Shown here piece after piece: positions 45,590 to 54,758 of a stretch of 64,000 bases of DNA. Made by a program: the position numbers and the translations under genes. This DNA is from CAYTZH01 sp964442285 (GTDB taxonomy: Bacteria; Myxococcota_A; UBA9160; JAFDET01). The notes under the pieces are model-generated. The model worked only from the letters and a program-made list of their open reading frames with translations, searched no databases and was not told where the DNA came from. The DNA lies in contig CAYTZH010000012.1 of assembly GCA_964442285.1 (NCBI GenBank), positions 47,702-111,701 of the forward strand, read 5' to 3'. Each line of letters starts with the position of its first letter. The first letter of the stretch is position 1.

Positions 45590-47158
45590 GTGGCGGGCAC
45601 CGTCGGCAAGGCACGTCGTCTGGTCCTGGTCCTGGGGGACCAGCTCGACCGCGATTCGGCGGTCTTCGACGATTTCGATCCCCAGCAGGACGCCGTCCTC
45701 ATGCTCGAGCTCGAGCACGAGGCCAGGTACGTCACGCAGCACAAGCATCGCTTGATGCTCTTCTTCTCGGCCATGCGTCACTTCCGTGACGAGCTGCGCG
45801 AGCGCGGCTTCCCGGTCCACTACGTCGCGCTGGACGACCCCCGCAATCGCGGCCGCTTCGCCGACGAGGTGCCGCGCTGGGTCCACAAGACCCACGCCGA
45901 GGTGCTCGTCGTCGCGCAGCCGGGCGACTACCGGGTGCGAGCCGAGCTGCGCGGCGCCCTGCGGGGCCATGGGTGTGGTTTCGAGATCCGCCAGGACCGC
46001 CACTTCTACTGCAGCAGCGAGGAGTTCGACGAGTTCGCGGAGGGTCGGAAGAGCCTCCTGCTGGAGTCCTTCTACCGCAGCATGCGGCGCCGGCACGAGA
46101 TCCTGCTCGACGGAGCGGGCCGTCCCGTGGGCGGCAAGTGGAACTACGATTCCGCGAACCGCGAGAGCTTCGGCCGGCAGGGCCCGCCGGAGATCAAGGC
46201 GCCGCGCGAGTTCCGTTGGGACGACACCACCCGCGCCGTAGCAAGGCTCGTCGACGAGTCCTTCCCGGACAGCCCGGGCAGGACGGAGGGCTTCGCCCTC
46301 CCGGTCACCGCCCGCGAGGCGCGCGCGGCGCTTCGGGACTTCGTCGAGCACAGGCTCTCCGGCTTCGGTCGCTACCAGGACGCCATGGTGACCGGGCACC
46401 CCTTCCTGAACCACTCGCGCCTCTCGAGCTCCCTGAACCTCCATCTGCTGGATCCGCGAAGCGTGGTCACCAAGGCGGTGGAGGCATGGGAGGCCGACTC
46501 GGCGCCGCTCAACTCCGTGGAAGGGCTCGTGCGGCAGGTGCTGGGATGGCGTGAGTTCGTACGCGGCGTCTACTGGCGCGAGATGCCCGACTACGAGAAG
46601 CGAAACGGGCTCGAGGCCGAGCTGCCGATGCCCGAGTTCATGTGGACGGCCGAGACGGAGCTGAACTGCGTGCGCCAGTGCGTGGGGCAGCTGATCGAGC
46701 ACGGATACGCCCACCACATCCAGCGCCTGATGGTGCTCGGGCTCCTCTGTCTGCTCCTGGGGGTGAAGCCCCGAGAGGTGAACCGGTGGCACCTCGGGAT
46801 GTACGTGGATGCCCTCGATTGGGTCTCGCTTCCGAACGTCCTGGGCATGAGCCAGTACGCCGACGGAGGTCTGCTCGCGACCAAACCCTATTGCGCTTCG
46901 GGCGCCTACATCCAGCGGATGAGCGACTACTGCTCGGGGTGTCGCTTCGATCCCAAGCAGGCGACGGGTCCGAAGGCGTGTCCCTTCACGACCCTCTACT
47001 GGGACTTCCTGTCTCGCAATCGCAACCGGCTGAAGGGCAACCCGCGAATGAACTTCCAGCTGGCCAACCTCGACAAGAAGTCGCGTGGGGACAGACGAGC
47101 ACTCCGGCAGGCGGCGGAGGAGACCCGCGCGGCGCTCACGACGAACACGCGCTCGTGA
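45590..47158 (+). CDS. FeS-containing cryptochrome/photolyase (PhrB-type, (6-4) photolyase-like)
   Basis: The 522-residue protein matches the FeS-BCP photolyase branch (deoxyribodipyrimidine photolyase-related). The N-terminal alpha/beta domain starts LVLVLGDQLDRDSAVFDD. Four cysteines at C360, C448, C451 and C464 have the same spacing (88, 3, 13) as the 4Fe-4S ligands of Agrobacterium PhrB. LNHSRLSSSLNLHLLDP, WREFVRGVYWREMP and MSQYADGG frame the FAD site. The enzyme repairs (6-4) photoproducts with light. GTG 45590 begins 6 bases after the aldehyde dehydrogenase remnant. It is convergent with the CsbD-like gene, whose 3' end overlaps it by 23 bases. Confidence 0.92.
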   Translation: MAGTVGKARRLVLVLGDQLDRDSAVFDDFDPQQDAVLMLELEHEARYVTQHKHRLMLFFSAMRHFRDELRERGFPVHYVALDDPRNRGRFADEVPRWVHKTHAEVLVVAQPGDYRVRAELRGALRGHGCGFEIRQDRHFYCSSEEFDEFAEGRKSLLLESFYRSMRRRHEILLDGAGRPVGGKWNYDSANRESFGRQGPPEIKAPREFRWDDTTRAVARLVDESFPDSPGRTEGFALPVTAREARAALRDFVEHRLSGFGRYQDAMVTGHPFLNHSRLSSSLNLHLLDPRSVVTKAVEAWEADSAPLNSVEGLVRQVLGWREFVRGVYWREMPDYEKRNGLEAELPMPEFMWTAETELNCVRQCVGQLIEHGYAHHIQRLMVLGLLCLLLGVKPREVNRWHLGMYVDALDWVSLPNVLGMSQYADGGLLATKPYCASGAYIQRMSDYCSGCRFDPKQATGPKACPFTTLYWDFLSRNRNRLKGNPRMNFQLANLDKKSRGDRRALRQAAEETRAALTTNTRS

Positions 47159-47525
47159 AGCGCGCTCGACGCCAACCAAGGCAACAGGGCAGCATCGTGG
47201 AACCGAACGATCTGGCCGAGGCGTGCGTCCTCGAGCACCACGGTCGTGCACTGCCCCGATGGCCTCTCGGCAGACCACGTAGAGCGCCTCTCCGCCATGA
47301 AGCGCGAGCGGGGCCCTGCGCGACCTTCTCCTTGGCCTTGCCCGTGAGCTGATCCAGGCGGCCCTCGTTGCGCAGCCCCTCGTCGTCGAGCAGCGCCCCC
47401 GCGGCCTCCTTGATGCGACCCTGGACGTCGTCCGGCTTGCCTTCCACCGCTGCGTCCTTGCTTCGACCGATCTTCGAGCCTGGCCGGGGCCCCGGCCGGG
47501 GCAGCCCGTCGTGCCGGTTGCTCAT
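47136..47525 (-). CDS. CsbD-like stress protein with unusual C-terminal extension
   Basis: Residues about 20-70 match CsbD: DVQGRIKEAAGALLDDEGL, RNEGRLDQLTGKAKEKVAQ. CsbD proteins are small (about 60-70 residues), hydrophilic and induced by general stress; their molecular role is unknown. Here the frame runs to 129 residues, the last ~60 being Arg/Ser/Cys-rich, unlike the family, and entering the 3' end of the photolyase on the other strand. A stop codon after KEKV may have been lost. ATG 47525 is 1 base after the NhaA stop, so it ends the class II photolyase-NhaA operon. Confidence 0.7.
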   Translation of the reverse strand: MSNRHDGLPRPGPRPGSKIGRSKDAAVEGKPDDVQGRIKEAAGALLDDEGLRNEGRLDQLTGKAKEKVAQGPARASWRRGALRGLPRGHRGSARPWCSRTHASARSFGSTMLPCCLGWRRARFTSACSS

Positions 47526-47526
47526 C

Positions 47527-48849
47527 TCACGCGCGGCGCCGGGACAGCACCAGCAGCACGCCCATGCCCGACACCCCACTCAGGAGCGAGGCGCCCAGGA
47601 CCCCTGCCTTGGCCGCCTGCAGCGACTCGCCCTCGAGGGCCAGCCCCGAGATGAAGAGCGCCATGGTAAAGCCGATTCCGGCGAGCAGACCGCCGCCGAG
47701 CAGCATCCCCCAGCTCACCCCCTCCGGCAGCGTCGCAAGCCCGAGGCGCACCGCGAGGAAGCTGAAGCCGACGATCCCCAGCGGCTTGCCGAGGCTGAGA
47801 CCGAGCGCGACGGCAACCGCCACGTCGCTCAGGGCAAGCCCCGAATCGAGCTTCACACCGGCGTTGGCCAGCGCGAACACGGGCATGATCAGGAACGCCG
47901 ACCACGGGTGTACGGTGCGTTCGAGCCGGTCGAGCGGGGCCTCCGCCTCCCGGGCGGCGACGCGGACGTCGTCGAGCAGGCCCTTGCGGCTGCCGAAGGC
48001 GCCCCAGCCCTCGCCGCGCCAGACCTCGGAGGCGTGGTCGACGATCCGGCTCATCCGGCTCGGGCTCACCCAGGGCGAGGCGGGCGTCAGCAGTCCGAGC
48101 ACCACGCCCGCGAGTGTGGCGTGGATGCCGGATTCGTGGAGGCCGAGCCACAGCACCGAGCCCACCGCGACGTAGACCGGTACCGCCCTCACGCCGATCC
48201 GCCGCAGGCCCAGGACCGCGGCGAGCGCACCCGCGGCGAGTGCGAGGGCGTCGAGACGAAGCTGCTCGGTGTAGCCCAGGGCGATGACCAGGATGGCCCC
48301 GATGTCGTCCGCGATGGCCAGCGACAGGAGCAAGACCCGCAGGGCCTGGGGGACGCGCGAGCCGAGCAGGGCCAGGCAGCCCACCACGAAGGCGATGTCC
48401 GTGGCCATGGGGATGCCCCAGCCCCGCGCGGTGGGCGTATCCGCCTGGAGCGCCAGGAAGAGCCCGGCCGGGACGACCATTCCGCCCAGGGCCGCCGCCA
48501 GGGGCAGGGCCGCGCGCCGCACGCCGCGAAGCTCGCCGTCCACCAGCTCCCGCTTGACCTCGAGGCCGATGACGAAGAAGAAGAGGGCCATCAGGGCGTC
48601 GCTGATCCAGTGCTTCAGGGAGTGCTCCATCCGGAGCGGCCCGAGCCCGATCGCGAAGGGCGCCTTCCACAGCGCGAGGAAGTCCTCCGCCAGGGGCGAG
48701 TTGGCGAGGAGCACCGCCGCCACGGCCGCCAGCAGCAACACCACGCCGCTCGCCGCCTCCACGTGCAGGAAGGCGCGGATCGGCTCGACCAGTCGCTGGA
48801 CCGGCTCCTGCGGGAGCTCCGGCGCCGGACGCGGGTCGGCCGATCCCAT
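47527..48849 (-). CDS. nhaA: Na+/H+ antiporter NhaA
   Basis: A 440-residue NhaA with FLHVEAASGVVLLLAAV, ALMALFFFVIGLEVKRELVDGEL, GWGIPMATDIAFVVG (Asp equivalent to D133), LLSLAIADDIGAILVIALGY (the D163-D164 pair) and KPLGIVGFSF (Lys300 region). It exports Na+ for H+ and controls pH and sodium load. ATG 48849 has GGAGGA upstream and overlaps the class II photolyase stop (TGATG), so the two are coupled. A CsbD-like gene follows by 1 base. Length is slightly above E. coli NhaA (388) because of a longer N-terminus and a loop near residue 250. Confidence 0.94.
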   Translation of the reverse strand: MGSADPRPAPELPQEPVQRLVEPIRAFLHVEAASGVVLLLAAVAAVLLANSPLAEDFLALWKAPFAIGLGPLRMEHSLKHWISDALMALFFFVIGLEVKRELVDGELRGVRRAALPLAAALGGMVVPAGLFLALQADTPTARGWGIPMATDIAFVVGCLALLGSRVPQALRVLLLSLAIADDIGAILVIALGYTEQLRLDALALAAGALAAVLGLRRIGVRAVPVYVAVGSVLWLGLHESGIHATLAGVVLGLLTPASPWVSPSRMSRIVDHASEVWRGEGWGAFGSRKGLLDDVRVAAREAEAPLDRLERTVHPWSAFLIMPVFALANAGVKLDSGLALSDVAVAVALGLSLGKPLGIVGFSFLAVRLGLATLPEGVSWGMLLGGGLLAGIGFTMALFISGLALEGESLQAAKAGVLGASLLSGVSGMGVLLVLSRRRA

Positions 48850-50282
48850 CAGCGTTCCTCCGAGCCGGCATCGGGCAGCCCCTCCACCCACGCCACGTAG
48901 GCATCCACGTCGAACTTCCGCTCGAGTCCCCGCGCGCTCATGGTGCGGACCTTCCCGTAGATCGGCTCCTCACCCCAGGCCCGGTCGTGCAGGCCGAAGA
49001 TCCAGGCCACGTTCGCGAACGAAGACGCATCGCGGCCGTCGAGGAAGTAGCGGTTGTTCAGGTCGAGCGCGGTGCGGAAGGCGTGCTCGGGCGAGCTTGA
49101 CCATTCCAGGATCTTCTTGCCCCAGTACATGCGCATGGTGTTGTGCATGTAGCCCGTCTTCACCATCTCTCCCATGGCTGCGTTCCAGTAGGGGTCGTGG
49201 GTCTGCGCGCGCTCGAGCTGGCTCGCCGTGTAGCGATGCGGACGCTCGTCGTCGCGGTGGGAGTCGAGGGTGGTTCGCGCCCACTGGGGCAGGCAGCCGA
49301 AACGATCGTAGTCCCCGGTGAAGGTGACGAAGTTCGCGGCGAGCTCGCGTCGCACGACGAGCTCCTCCAGGAACGCCTGCTTGTCCCGCGCTGCGGCGCC
49401 CTCGGCCTTCCGGGCCTTGAGCGCCACCTCCACGGGCGAGATCTGGCCGAAGTGCAGGTAGGGGGACAGTCGCGACGCGCTGGGATCCGAGGGGTCGTTC
49501 CTCGCCTCGGCGTAGCCCTGCAGGTCGTGGCGCAGGAAACGCGCCAGCCGCCGTCGCGCCTCCGTCGTGCCCCCCCGGAAGCGACCGGTCCGGCCGATGG
49601 CGCGATCGACGGCCAGCGTCTCCAGGGTGGCGTCGGGATCACTCGGATCGAGGTCCCCCGTGACGTGCAGGGGGAGCGAGGACTTGCGCGGCGACACCGG
49701 CCGCAGCGGCCGGAGGAACGCGTCGCGATGCTTCTCGAGCCGCGGGCGCAGTGTCCGCGCCGCGTACTCGGCCTTGTCCGAGGCGGTCTCCACGGGCACG
49801 ACGACGTCGCCCTCCACCTGCACCACCCGCTTCCCGGCGCGCCGGGCCAGCTCTCGGCGCCACTGCCGCTGGTGGCGCAGGTAGCCGCGGTCGCACACCA
49901 CGATCGAGGCGCCGTCAGCGAGCGCGAGCGCGACCTCGTCGGGGCGGCCGCGCCGCAGGACGAGCTTCAGGCCCCGATCCGCGAGGGCGCGGGCGGCGTC
50001 CGCGAGGCCCTCCAGCAGGAACGCGAACGTCCGCTCGCTGGCCTGGGGGTACGCCTCGTAGAGCCCGAAGCCCACGAGGACCGCCTGGTCGCGCGCATTG
50101 GCCTCCGCGATCGCCAGCTCGAGGGCGGGATTGTGGCTGGCCCGTTGGGACTGCTGCATCCAGTAGAGGACGTAGGTCCCGGCCTCGTCGGGCGGGGCGT
50201 CGGACAGCACCTGGATGCGCTCGGCCTCGATGCCCCCGATGGCGGCTCCGGCGCCCTCGGCGCTGCTCGATCCGGCCGGCAC
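48849..50282 (-). CDS. phr: class II CPD photolyase
   Basis: The 477-residue protein is the class II type (MJ0102/plant-like) of deoxyribodipyrimidine photolyase: YVLYWMQQSQRASHNPALEL at the N-terminus, KLVLRRGRPDEVALALA, CDRGYLRHQRQWRRELA, and the FAD region MHNTMRMYWGKKILEW with LNNRYFLDGRDASSFANVAWIFG. It repairs cyclobutane pyrimidine dimers using blue light and FADH-. The start is a GTG next to the cytidine deaminase stop. With the FeS photolyase on the other strand, both major UV lesions would be covered within 5 kb. Confidence 0.93.
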   Translation of the reverse strand: MPAGSSSAEGAGAAIGGIEAERIQVLSDAPPDEAGTYVLYWMQQSQRASHNPALELAIAEANARDQAVLVGFGLYEAYPQASERTFAFLLEGLADAARALADRGLKLVLRRGRPDEVALALADGASIVVCDRGYLRHQRQWRRELARRAGKRVVQVEGDVVVPVETASDKAEYAARTLRPRLEKHRDAFLRPLRPVSPRKSSLPLHVTGDLDPSDPDATLETLAVDRAIGRTGRFRGGTTEARRRLARFLRHDLQGYAEARNDPSDPSASRLSPYLHFGQISPVEVALKARKAEGAAARDKQAFLEELVVRRELAANFVTFTGDYDRFGCLPQWARTTLDSHRDDERPHRYTASQLERAQTHDPYWNAAMGEMVKTGYMHNTMRMYWGKKILEWSSSPEHAFRTALDLNNRYFLDGRDASSFANVAWIFGLHDRAWGEEPIYGKVRTMSARGLERKFDVDAYVAWVEGLPDAGSEER

Positions 50283-50696
50283 TCAGCGGGCGCTCTTGAA
50301 GGGAAGGCGGCCGGCGAGGTCGCGCAGGCGCGCCTCCGCCTGCCGCTCGCGGGGATCGGAGACGACGATGAGCAGGTCCGGCCCGGAGAGCTCCAGGCCC
50401 ACCTGCAGGCAGGCGCCGCAGGGCCACGTGAGCTCGCCGCTCGTGCGCGGCGCCACCAGGGCAAGCACCTCCGGTGTGCCCAGGCCCTGGGAGACGACGT
50501 TGAACAGCGCCGCACGCTCCGCACACATGGCCAGGCCCAGCGACACGTTCTCGACCAGGCTGCCCGGGACGACCGCATTCCGCTCGGTCACGACCGCCGC
50601 GCCCATCTTGAAACGCGAATAGGGGGCGTAAGCCCGTTTCAGCGCTGTCCGGGCCTCCCGGATCGCATCTTCGGCTCTCGGATCCGAAAACCCCAA
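50283..50696 (-). CDS. cdd: cytidine deaminase
   Basis: A 137-residue homotetrameric-type cytidine deaminase: AYAPYSRFKMGAAVV, NVSLGLAMCAERAALFN (zinc Cys and proton-shuttle Glu) and LTWPCGACLQVGLE (two zinc Cys). The usual NxExxS substrate loop reads LVENVSLG, with Asn position 1 replaced by Leu-Val. The start is TTG 50696 preceded by GGGAGAAGGG; no ATG or GTG fits better. It deaminates cytidine and deoxycytidine for pyrimidine salvage. It heads the operon with the class II photolyase; a nucleotide-salvage link to DNA repair is plausible but unproven. Confidence 0.9.
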   Translation of the reverse strand: MGFSDPRAEDAIREARTALKRAYAPYSRFKMGAAVVTERNAVVPGSLVENVSLGLAMCAERAALFNVVSQGLGTPEVLALVAPRTSGELTWPCGACLQVGLELSGPDLLIVVSDPRERQAEARLRDLAGRLPFKSAR

Positions 50697-50902
50697 CGTC
50701 GACCCTTCTCCCTCCGCCGCTTCCGGAAAGCGATCTGACCGAACGGCGCGAATGCCCCGGGCAGGTCCCGTTTCGCGCTCGAAGCTTGCTCACTCCCGGA
50801 TTTCGTCTAGGCATTGTCCAGTAGCCGGACATTCCGCGCTAGCGCCGCCCGAGCCGCTCGAGCCACCCGGCGACGACGATCACCCGAGGAGACGAACGAA
50901 TC

Positions 50903-52222
50903 ATGGAACGCCTCAGCTCCGCGGACTCCGGGGCAAAACCCCACCGGGTCGTCATCCTGGGCGCCGGCTTCGGCGGGTTGTACGTCGCCCAGCATCTGAA
51001 GCGAGCTCCCGTGGAGGTGACCCTCGTCGACCGGCGCAACTTCCATCTCTTCCAGCCGCTGCTCTACCAGGTCGCGACGGGCGGCCTGTCGCCCGGCGAC
51101 ATTGCGTCCCCCATCCGCCGGGTGCTGCGCAAGCAGCGCAACACGCGGGTGCTGCTCGGCAGTGCAGCGGGCATCGACGGCACGCGCCGCCACGTGGTGC
51201 TCGAGGATGGGGCCCGCATCCCGTACGACAGCCTCATCGTCGCGACCGGGTCCCATCACCACTACTTCGGGAACGAGGACTGGTCCCAGCACGCGCCGGG
51301 ACTCAAGACGGTCGAGGACGCCACGGAGATGCGCGCCCGGATCCTCCGCGCCTTCGAGCAGGCGGAGCGCGAGCCGGATCCGGCGCTGCGACGAGAGCTG
51401 CTCACCTTCGTCGTCGTCGGTGCCGGCCCGACGGGGGTCGAGCTGGCGGGAGCGATCTGCGAGCTGTCCCGGGACACGCTCCGCCGCGACTTCCGCTCCA
51501 TCGACACCCGCGACGCCCAGGTGGTCCTCCTCGAGGCGGCCGATCGCGTCCTCCCGGGGTACCCGCCCGATCTGTCTGCCAAGGCGGCCCGCTCATTGGA
51601 ACGGCTGGGCGCCGAGATCTGCACAGCGACCCGCGTCACCGACGTCGACCCCGCCTCCGTCACCCTCGAGAACGGCGAGGGTCCCCGCCGGCTCCCCACC
51701 CGCTGTGTCCTCTGGGCGGCCGGCGTCCGCGCCTCGTCGCTCGGCAGCGTCCTCGAGAAGGAGCTGGGCGCGTCCCTCGACCGGAGTGGCCGCGTCGAAG
51801 TCGAGTCGGACTGCTCCGTGCCCGGTCACCCCGAGGTCTTCGCCATCGGCGACCTCGCGAGCTTCCGCCAGGGGGGAGAGCGCCTGCCCGGCGTGGCCCC
51901 GGTGGCGATGCAGCAGGGCCGCTACGTGGCGAACGCGATCCGCCGCCGCCTGGCGGGCCGCTCGCCGCGGCCCTTCCGGTACAAGCACCGCGGCAGCCTG
52001 GCGACCATCGGCCGCAAGGCGGCCGTCGCCGACTTCGGACGCATCCGATTCGGGGGCGCTCCGGCCTGGCTGCTCTGGTCCGGCGTCCACGTCCTGTTCC
52101 TGATCGAGTTCGAGAACCGGGTTCTGGTGTCGATCCAGTGGCTGTGGAGCTACCTGACGCGCAACCGGGGTACGCGACTCATCACGCGCTTCGAAGGCAA
52201 CCCGCCGCAGCCCGACGCCTGA
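50903..52222 (+). CDS. ndh: type II NADH dehydrogenase (NDH-2) / NAD(P)/FAD oxidoreductase
   Basis: The 439-residue flavoprotein has the N-terminal FAD motif VVILGAGFGGLYVAQHL, the NADH motif VVVGAGPTGVELAGAI, ATGSHHHYF and the second FAD segment EVFAIGDLASF. The C-terminal region (LFLIEFENRVLVSIQWLW) is amphipathic and would anchor it on the inner membrane, as in NDH-2. It oxidises NADH and reduces quinone without pumping protons. ATG 50903 follows CGAGGAGACG 11 bases upstream. The 206-base gap upstream is less GC-rich and is probably a promoter. Convergent with the MscS gene, 4 bases apart. Confidence 0.9.
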   Translation: MERLSSADSGAKPHRVVILGAGFGGLYVAQHLKRAPVEVTLVDRRNFHLFQPLLYQVATGGLSPGDIASPIRRVLRKQRNTRVLLGSAAGIDGTRRHVVLEDGARIPYDSLIVATGSHHHYFGNEDWSQHAPGLKTVEDATEMRARILRAFEQAEREPDPALRRELLTFVVVGAGPTGVELAGAICELSRDTLRRDFRSIDTRDAQVVLLEAADRVLPGYPPDLSAKAARSLERLGAEICTATRVTDVDPASVTLENGEGPRRLPTRCVLWAAGVRASSLGSVLEKELGASLDRSGRVEVESDCSVPGHPEVFAIGDLASFRQGGERLPGVAPVAMQQGRYVANAIRRRLAGRSPRPFRYKHRGSLATIGRKAAVADFGRIRFGGAPAWLLWSGVHVLFLIEFENRVLVSIQWLWSYLTRNRGTRLITRFEGNPPQPDA

Positions 52223-52226
52223 GCCG

Positions 52227-54503
52227 CTAGGCATCCCTGCCCGAGGCGCTGCCGTCCACGAGCCGCACCTCGATTCCCTCGCGGGCGTCCAGGTGGACGT
52301 CGCGCTGCGGGAAGGCGATCGTGATTCCCGCATCCCGGAACAGGTGGTCGATGCGGTGGCGGATGTCGCTCTCGATCGTGAGACGCTCCGCCATGTTCGA
52401 CGAGCGGATCCAGAACAGCCCGCGGAACACCAGGGCGTTGTCGCCGAACTCGATGAACCAGACGACCGGGGCGGGCTTGTCCATGATCTTGCCGTGCTCG
52501 TCCATGGCGCGCCGCATCAGCTTCGAGACCTCGCGGGTCGGAGAGCCGTAGGCCACGCCCACGTCCACGTGGGTGCGGATGTCCGCGTCGGAGAGCGTCC
52601 AGTTCACGACGTTCTTCTCGAGGAAGGCGCTGTTCGGCACGATGATGTGGATGTTCTCGAAGGTGCGGACGCGGGTGCTGCGGGGTCCGATGCGCTCGAC
52701 GTAGCCCTTGGTGCCGTCCACCTCGATCAGGTCCCCCTCCTTGATGGGGCGCTCGGCCAGCAGGATCAAGCCGCTGATGAAGTTGTTGACCACGTTCTGG
52801 CTGCCGAAGCCCACCCCGATCGCCAGGGCGCCACCGAGCACGGTGAAGGCGGTCAGCGGGATGTTCACGGTGCGCAGCGCGAGCAGCGTGAAGAGGGCGA
52901 GCAGCAGGTAGAAGAGCAGCGCCTGCACGGCGCTGGCCGCGCCGGAGTCGAAGGTCAGCCGTGCGCGCAGCAGCCAGCCCATCAGGCGGCTTCCGGCACG
53001 GGCGATCGCAAAGCCGATCGAGAAGAGCAGGATCGCGCCGATGATCTTCCCGGCGGTGATCGAGCGATCGTCGACCGCGAAGATCTCCGTCCTCCAGAAT
53101 TCCTGGGAGGCGCGGGCCACCGCGCGCAGCCGGTCGAGGAGGGAGGCGCGCGCCGTGCGCTCCCGGATCTCGCCGAGGGTGCGCGCGAACAGCGGGCGCT
53201 GGCCCTCGAAGCTGCGGCGGACGTCGGCGCGGAGCTCCCGTAGCGCCTCGAGGTCCCGGACCCGACGGGAGAGCCAGCGCTCGGCCGCCGGCGAGGCGGC
53301 CTCCAGGCGACGCCGCGCCTGCTCGAGCTCCCGCTCGAGCTCCGCCTGGCGGGCCTGGACCAGGCGCCGGTTCCGCTCCCACTCCGCCAGCTGCCGCTCG
53401 AGCTCTTCCTCCCAGCCGACGAGCTCCGGGCGCGATGCCTGGCCCGAGAGGACGCGCACGCGGCGACCCCAGTTCTCCCGGGCCCGCTCCACGATCGCGA
53501 GGATCGCCGTGGCCGAGGTGGCGCGCTCCTGCCAGAGCCGCCGGGCGGCGCGCCGCGCCTCGACCTCGGCGGTCCGCACCGGATCCCGGGGTGCGGCTTC
53601 CAGGCGGCGCTCCGCATCGGACAGCCGGCGCTCCGCCGCGGCCAGCTCGCGCTCGGCCTGCTCGAGGCGCCGCTGGTTCTCGAAGGCGATGTCGTCGAGC
53701 CGGTCGAGGGGCGCCTTCAGCGAGTCCGCGCCGACGGCGAGGTTGTCGCGCAGCCAGGCCACGGTCTCGTCCAGCAGCTGCTCGTCCTGGCGCTGGATGG
53801 CGAGCTCGCGCTCGAGGTTCTCGCGCTCCAGGCGCGCCAGGTCCCGCGCGGCCTCGGCCTGCCGGCTCTCGATCCGGGAGCGGCGCAGCGCTGCGGCGAG
53901 ACGGGCCCCCTCGCTGCCCTCATCCGTCTGCTCGGCGTCCTCCTGGGCCTGGCGGCGACTCCGCTCGGCCTCCTGGAGCGCGGCCTCCGCGGTCTCGAGC
54001 ACCTCGGCCGCGGCATCGACGGCCTGCTCCACGGCGGTGGTGCGCAGGCGCTGGGCGTCGCGCGCATCGGCCAGGGCATCGAAGACGGCGAGTCCGTACG
54101 GCGGCGGCTCGGCGAGCTCGCCCCTCGGTCCCTCGGCCAGCCGGGCCTCGCTCTGGTCGGCCCGCCGGGAGAGCGCCTCCGCCCGCTCGAGGGCGCCGAG
54201 CTGGCGCGCGTAGGTGGCTTCCAGGAGCTCCAGGGCGCCCAGCTCCAGGGCGAGCCCGGGCGCGGCTTCGCCCTCGGCACCGAGCTGCTCGCGCAGCGCT
54301 TCGACCTGTGCCGCGACCTCCGCCCGCCGCGCCTCGATCTCCGCTCGGCGCGTCTCCGCCTCCGCCCGACGCGGCTGCGGCGCCGGGTCGCTCGGCGTGG
54401 CCTCCGCCGCGGGCGCGACCGGGTCGAGGACGGTCGTCTGGGCCGGCGATGCGGACGCCGCCAGCACCAGGCAGAGGACGAGAGGGAGGCGTTGGGGACG
54501 CAC
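52227..54503 (-). CDS. large MscS-family mechanosensitive channel with coiled-coil periplasmic domain
   Basis: The 758-residue protein has a signal peptide (about 1-24, LPLVLCLVLAASASPAQT), a long Arg/Glu/Ala coiled-coil region (about 45-430, many AExRRxEAxR heptads) and membrane helices near 455-560. An MscS core follows: GGALAIGVGFGSQNVVNNFI, RPIKEGDLIEVDGTKGYVERI, NSAFLEKNVVNWTLSD and a C-terminal beta domain. This layout resembles KefA/MscK-like or YjeP-like channels. The pore opens under membrane tension and releases solutes after osmotic downshock. It begins at GTG 54503 with a weak ribosome site. Confidence 0.9.
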   Translation of the reverse strand: MRPQRLPLVLCLVLAASASPAQTTVLDPVAPAAEATPSDPAPQPRRAEAETRRAEIEARRAEVAAQVEALREQLGAEGEAAPGLALELGALELLEATYARQLGALERAEALSRRADQSEARLAEGPRGELAEPPPYGLAVFDALADARDAQRLRTTAVEQAVDAAAEVLETAEAALQEAERSRRQAQEDAEQTDEGSEGARLAAALRRSRIESRQAEAARDLARLERENLERELAIQRQDEQLLDETVAWLRDNLAVGADSLKAPLDRLDDIAFENQRRLEQAERELAAAERRLSDAERRLEAAPRDPVRTAEVEARRAARRLWQERATSATAILAIVERARENWGRRVRVLSGQASRPELVGWEEELERQLAEWERNRRLVQARQAELERELEQARRRLEAASPAAERWLSRRVRDLEALRELRADVRRSFEGQRPLFARTLGEIRERTARASLLDRLRAVARASQEFWRTEIFAVDDRSITAGKIIGAILLFSIGFAIARAGSRLMGWLLRARLTFDSGAASAVQALLFYLLLALFTLLALRTVNIPLTAFTVLGGALAIGVGFGSQNVVNNFISGLILLAERPIKEGDLIEVDGTKGYVERIGPRSTRVRTFENIHIIVPNSAFLEKNVVNWTLSDADIRTHVDVGVAYGSPTREVSKLMRRAMDEHGKIMDKPAPVVWFIEFGDNALVFRGLFWIRSSNMAERLTIESDIRHRIDHLFRDAGITIAFPQRDVHLDAREGIEVRLVDGSASGRDA

Positions 54504-54758
54504 GGCCCTTCGAAGGTAGGCGCAAATCCGGCGCCCGCAGGCGACGAATCGCGTCGGGATTCGAACCGGCGCAAGGGCCCTCCACCGCCCCACCCCGGCG
54601 TCCGCAAAGCCCTGAAAAAGCTGGAGAATCCGCCGTGCCTCGCAATCCGTGGAGCAGGGCGGGTGCGCGTGGTGCAAAGTGACCGCGCGGACGAAGCGTT
54701 CCCGCATGGGCAGTTGCCGCCTGTGAAGACGCTGCCGACGCTCGCCGGGGGGCATCCC

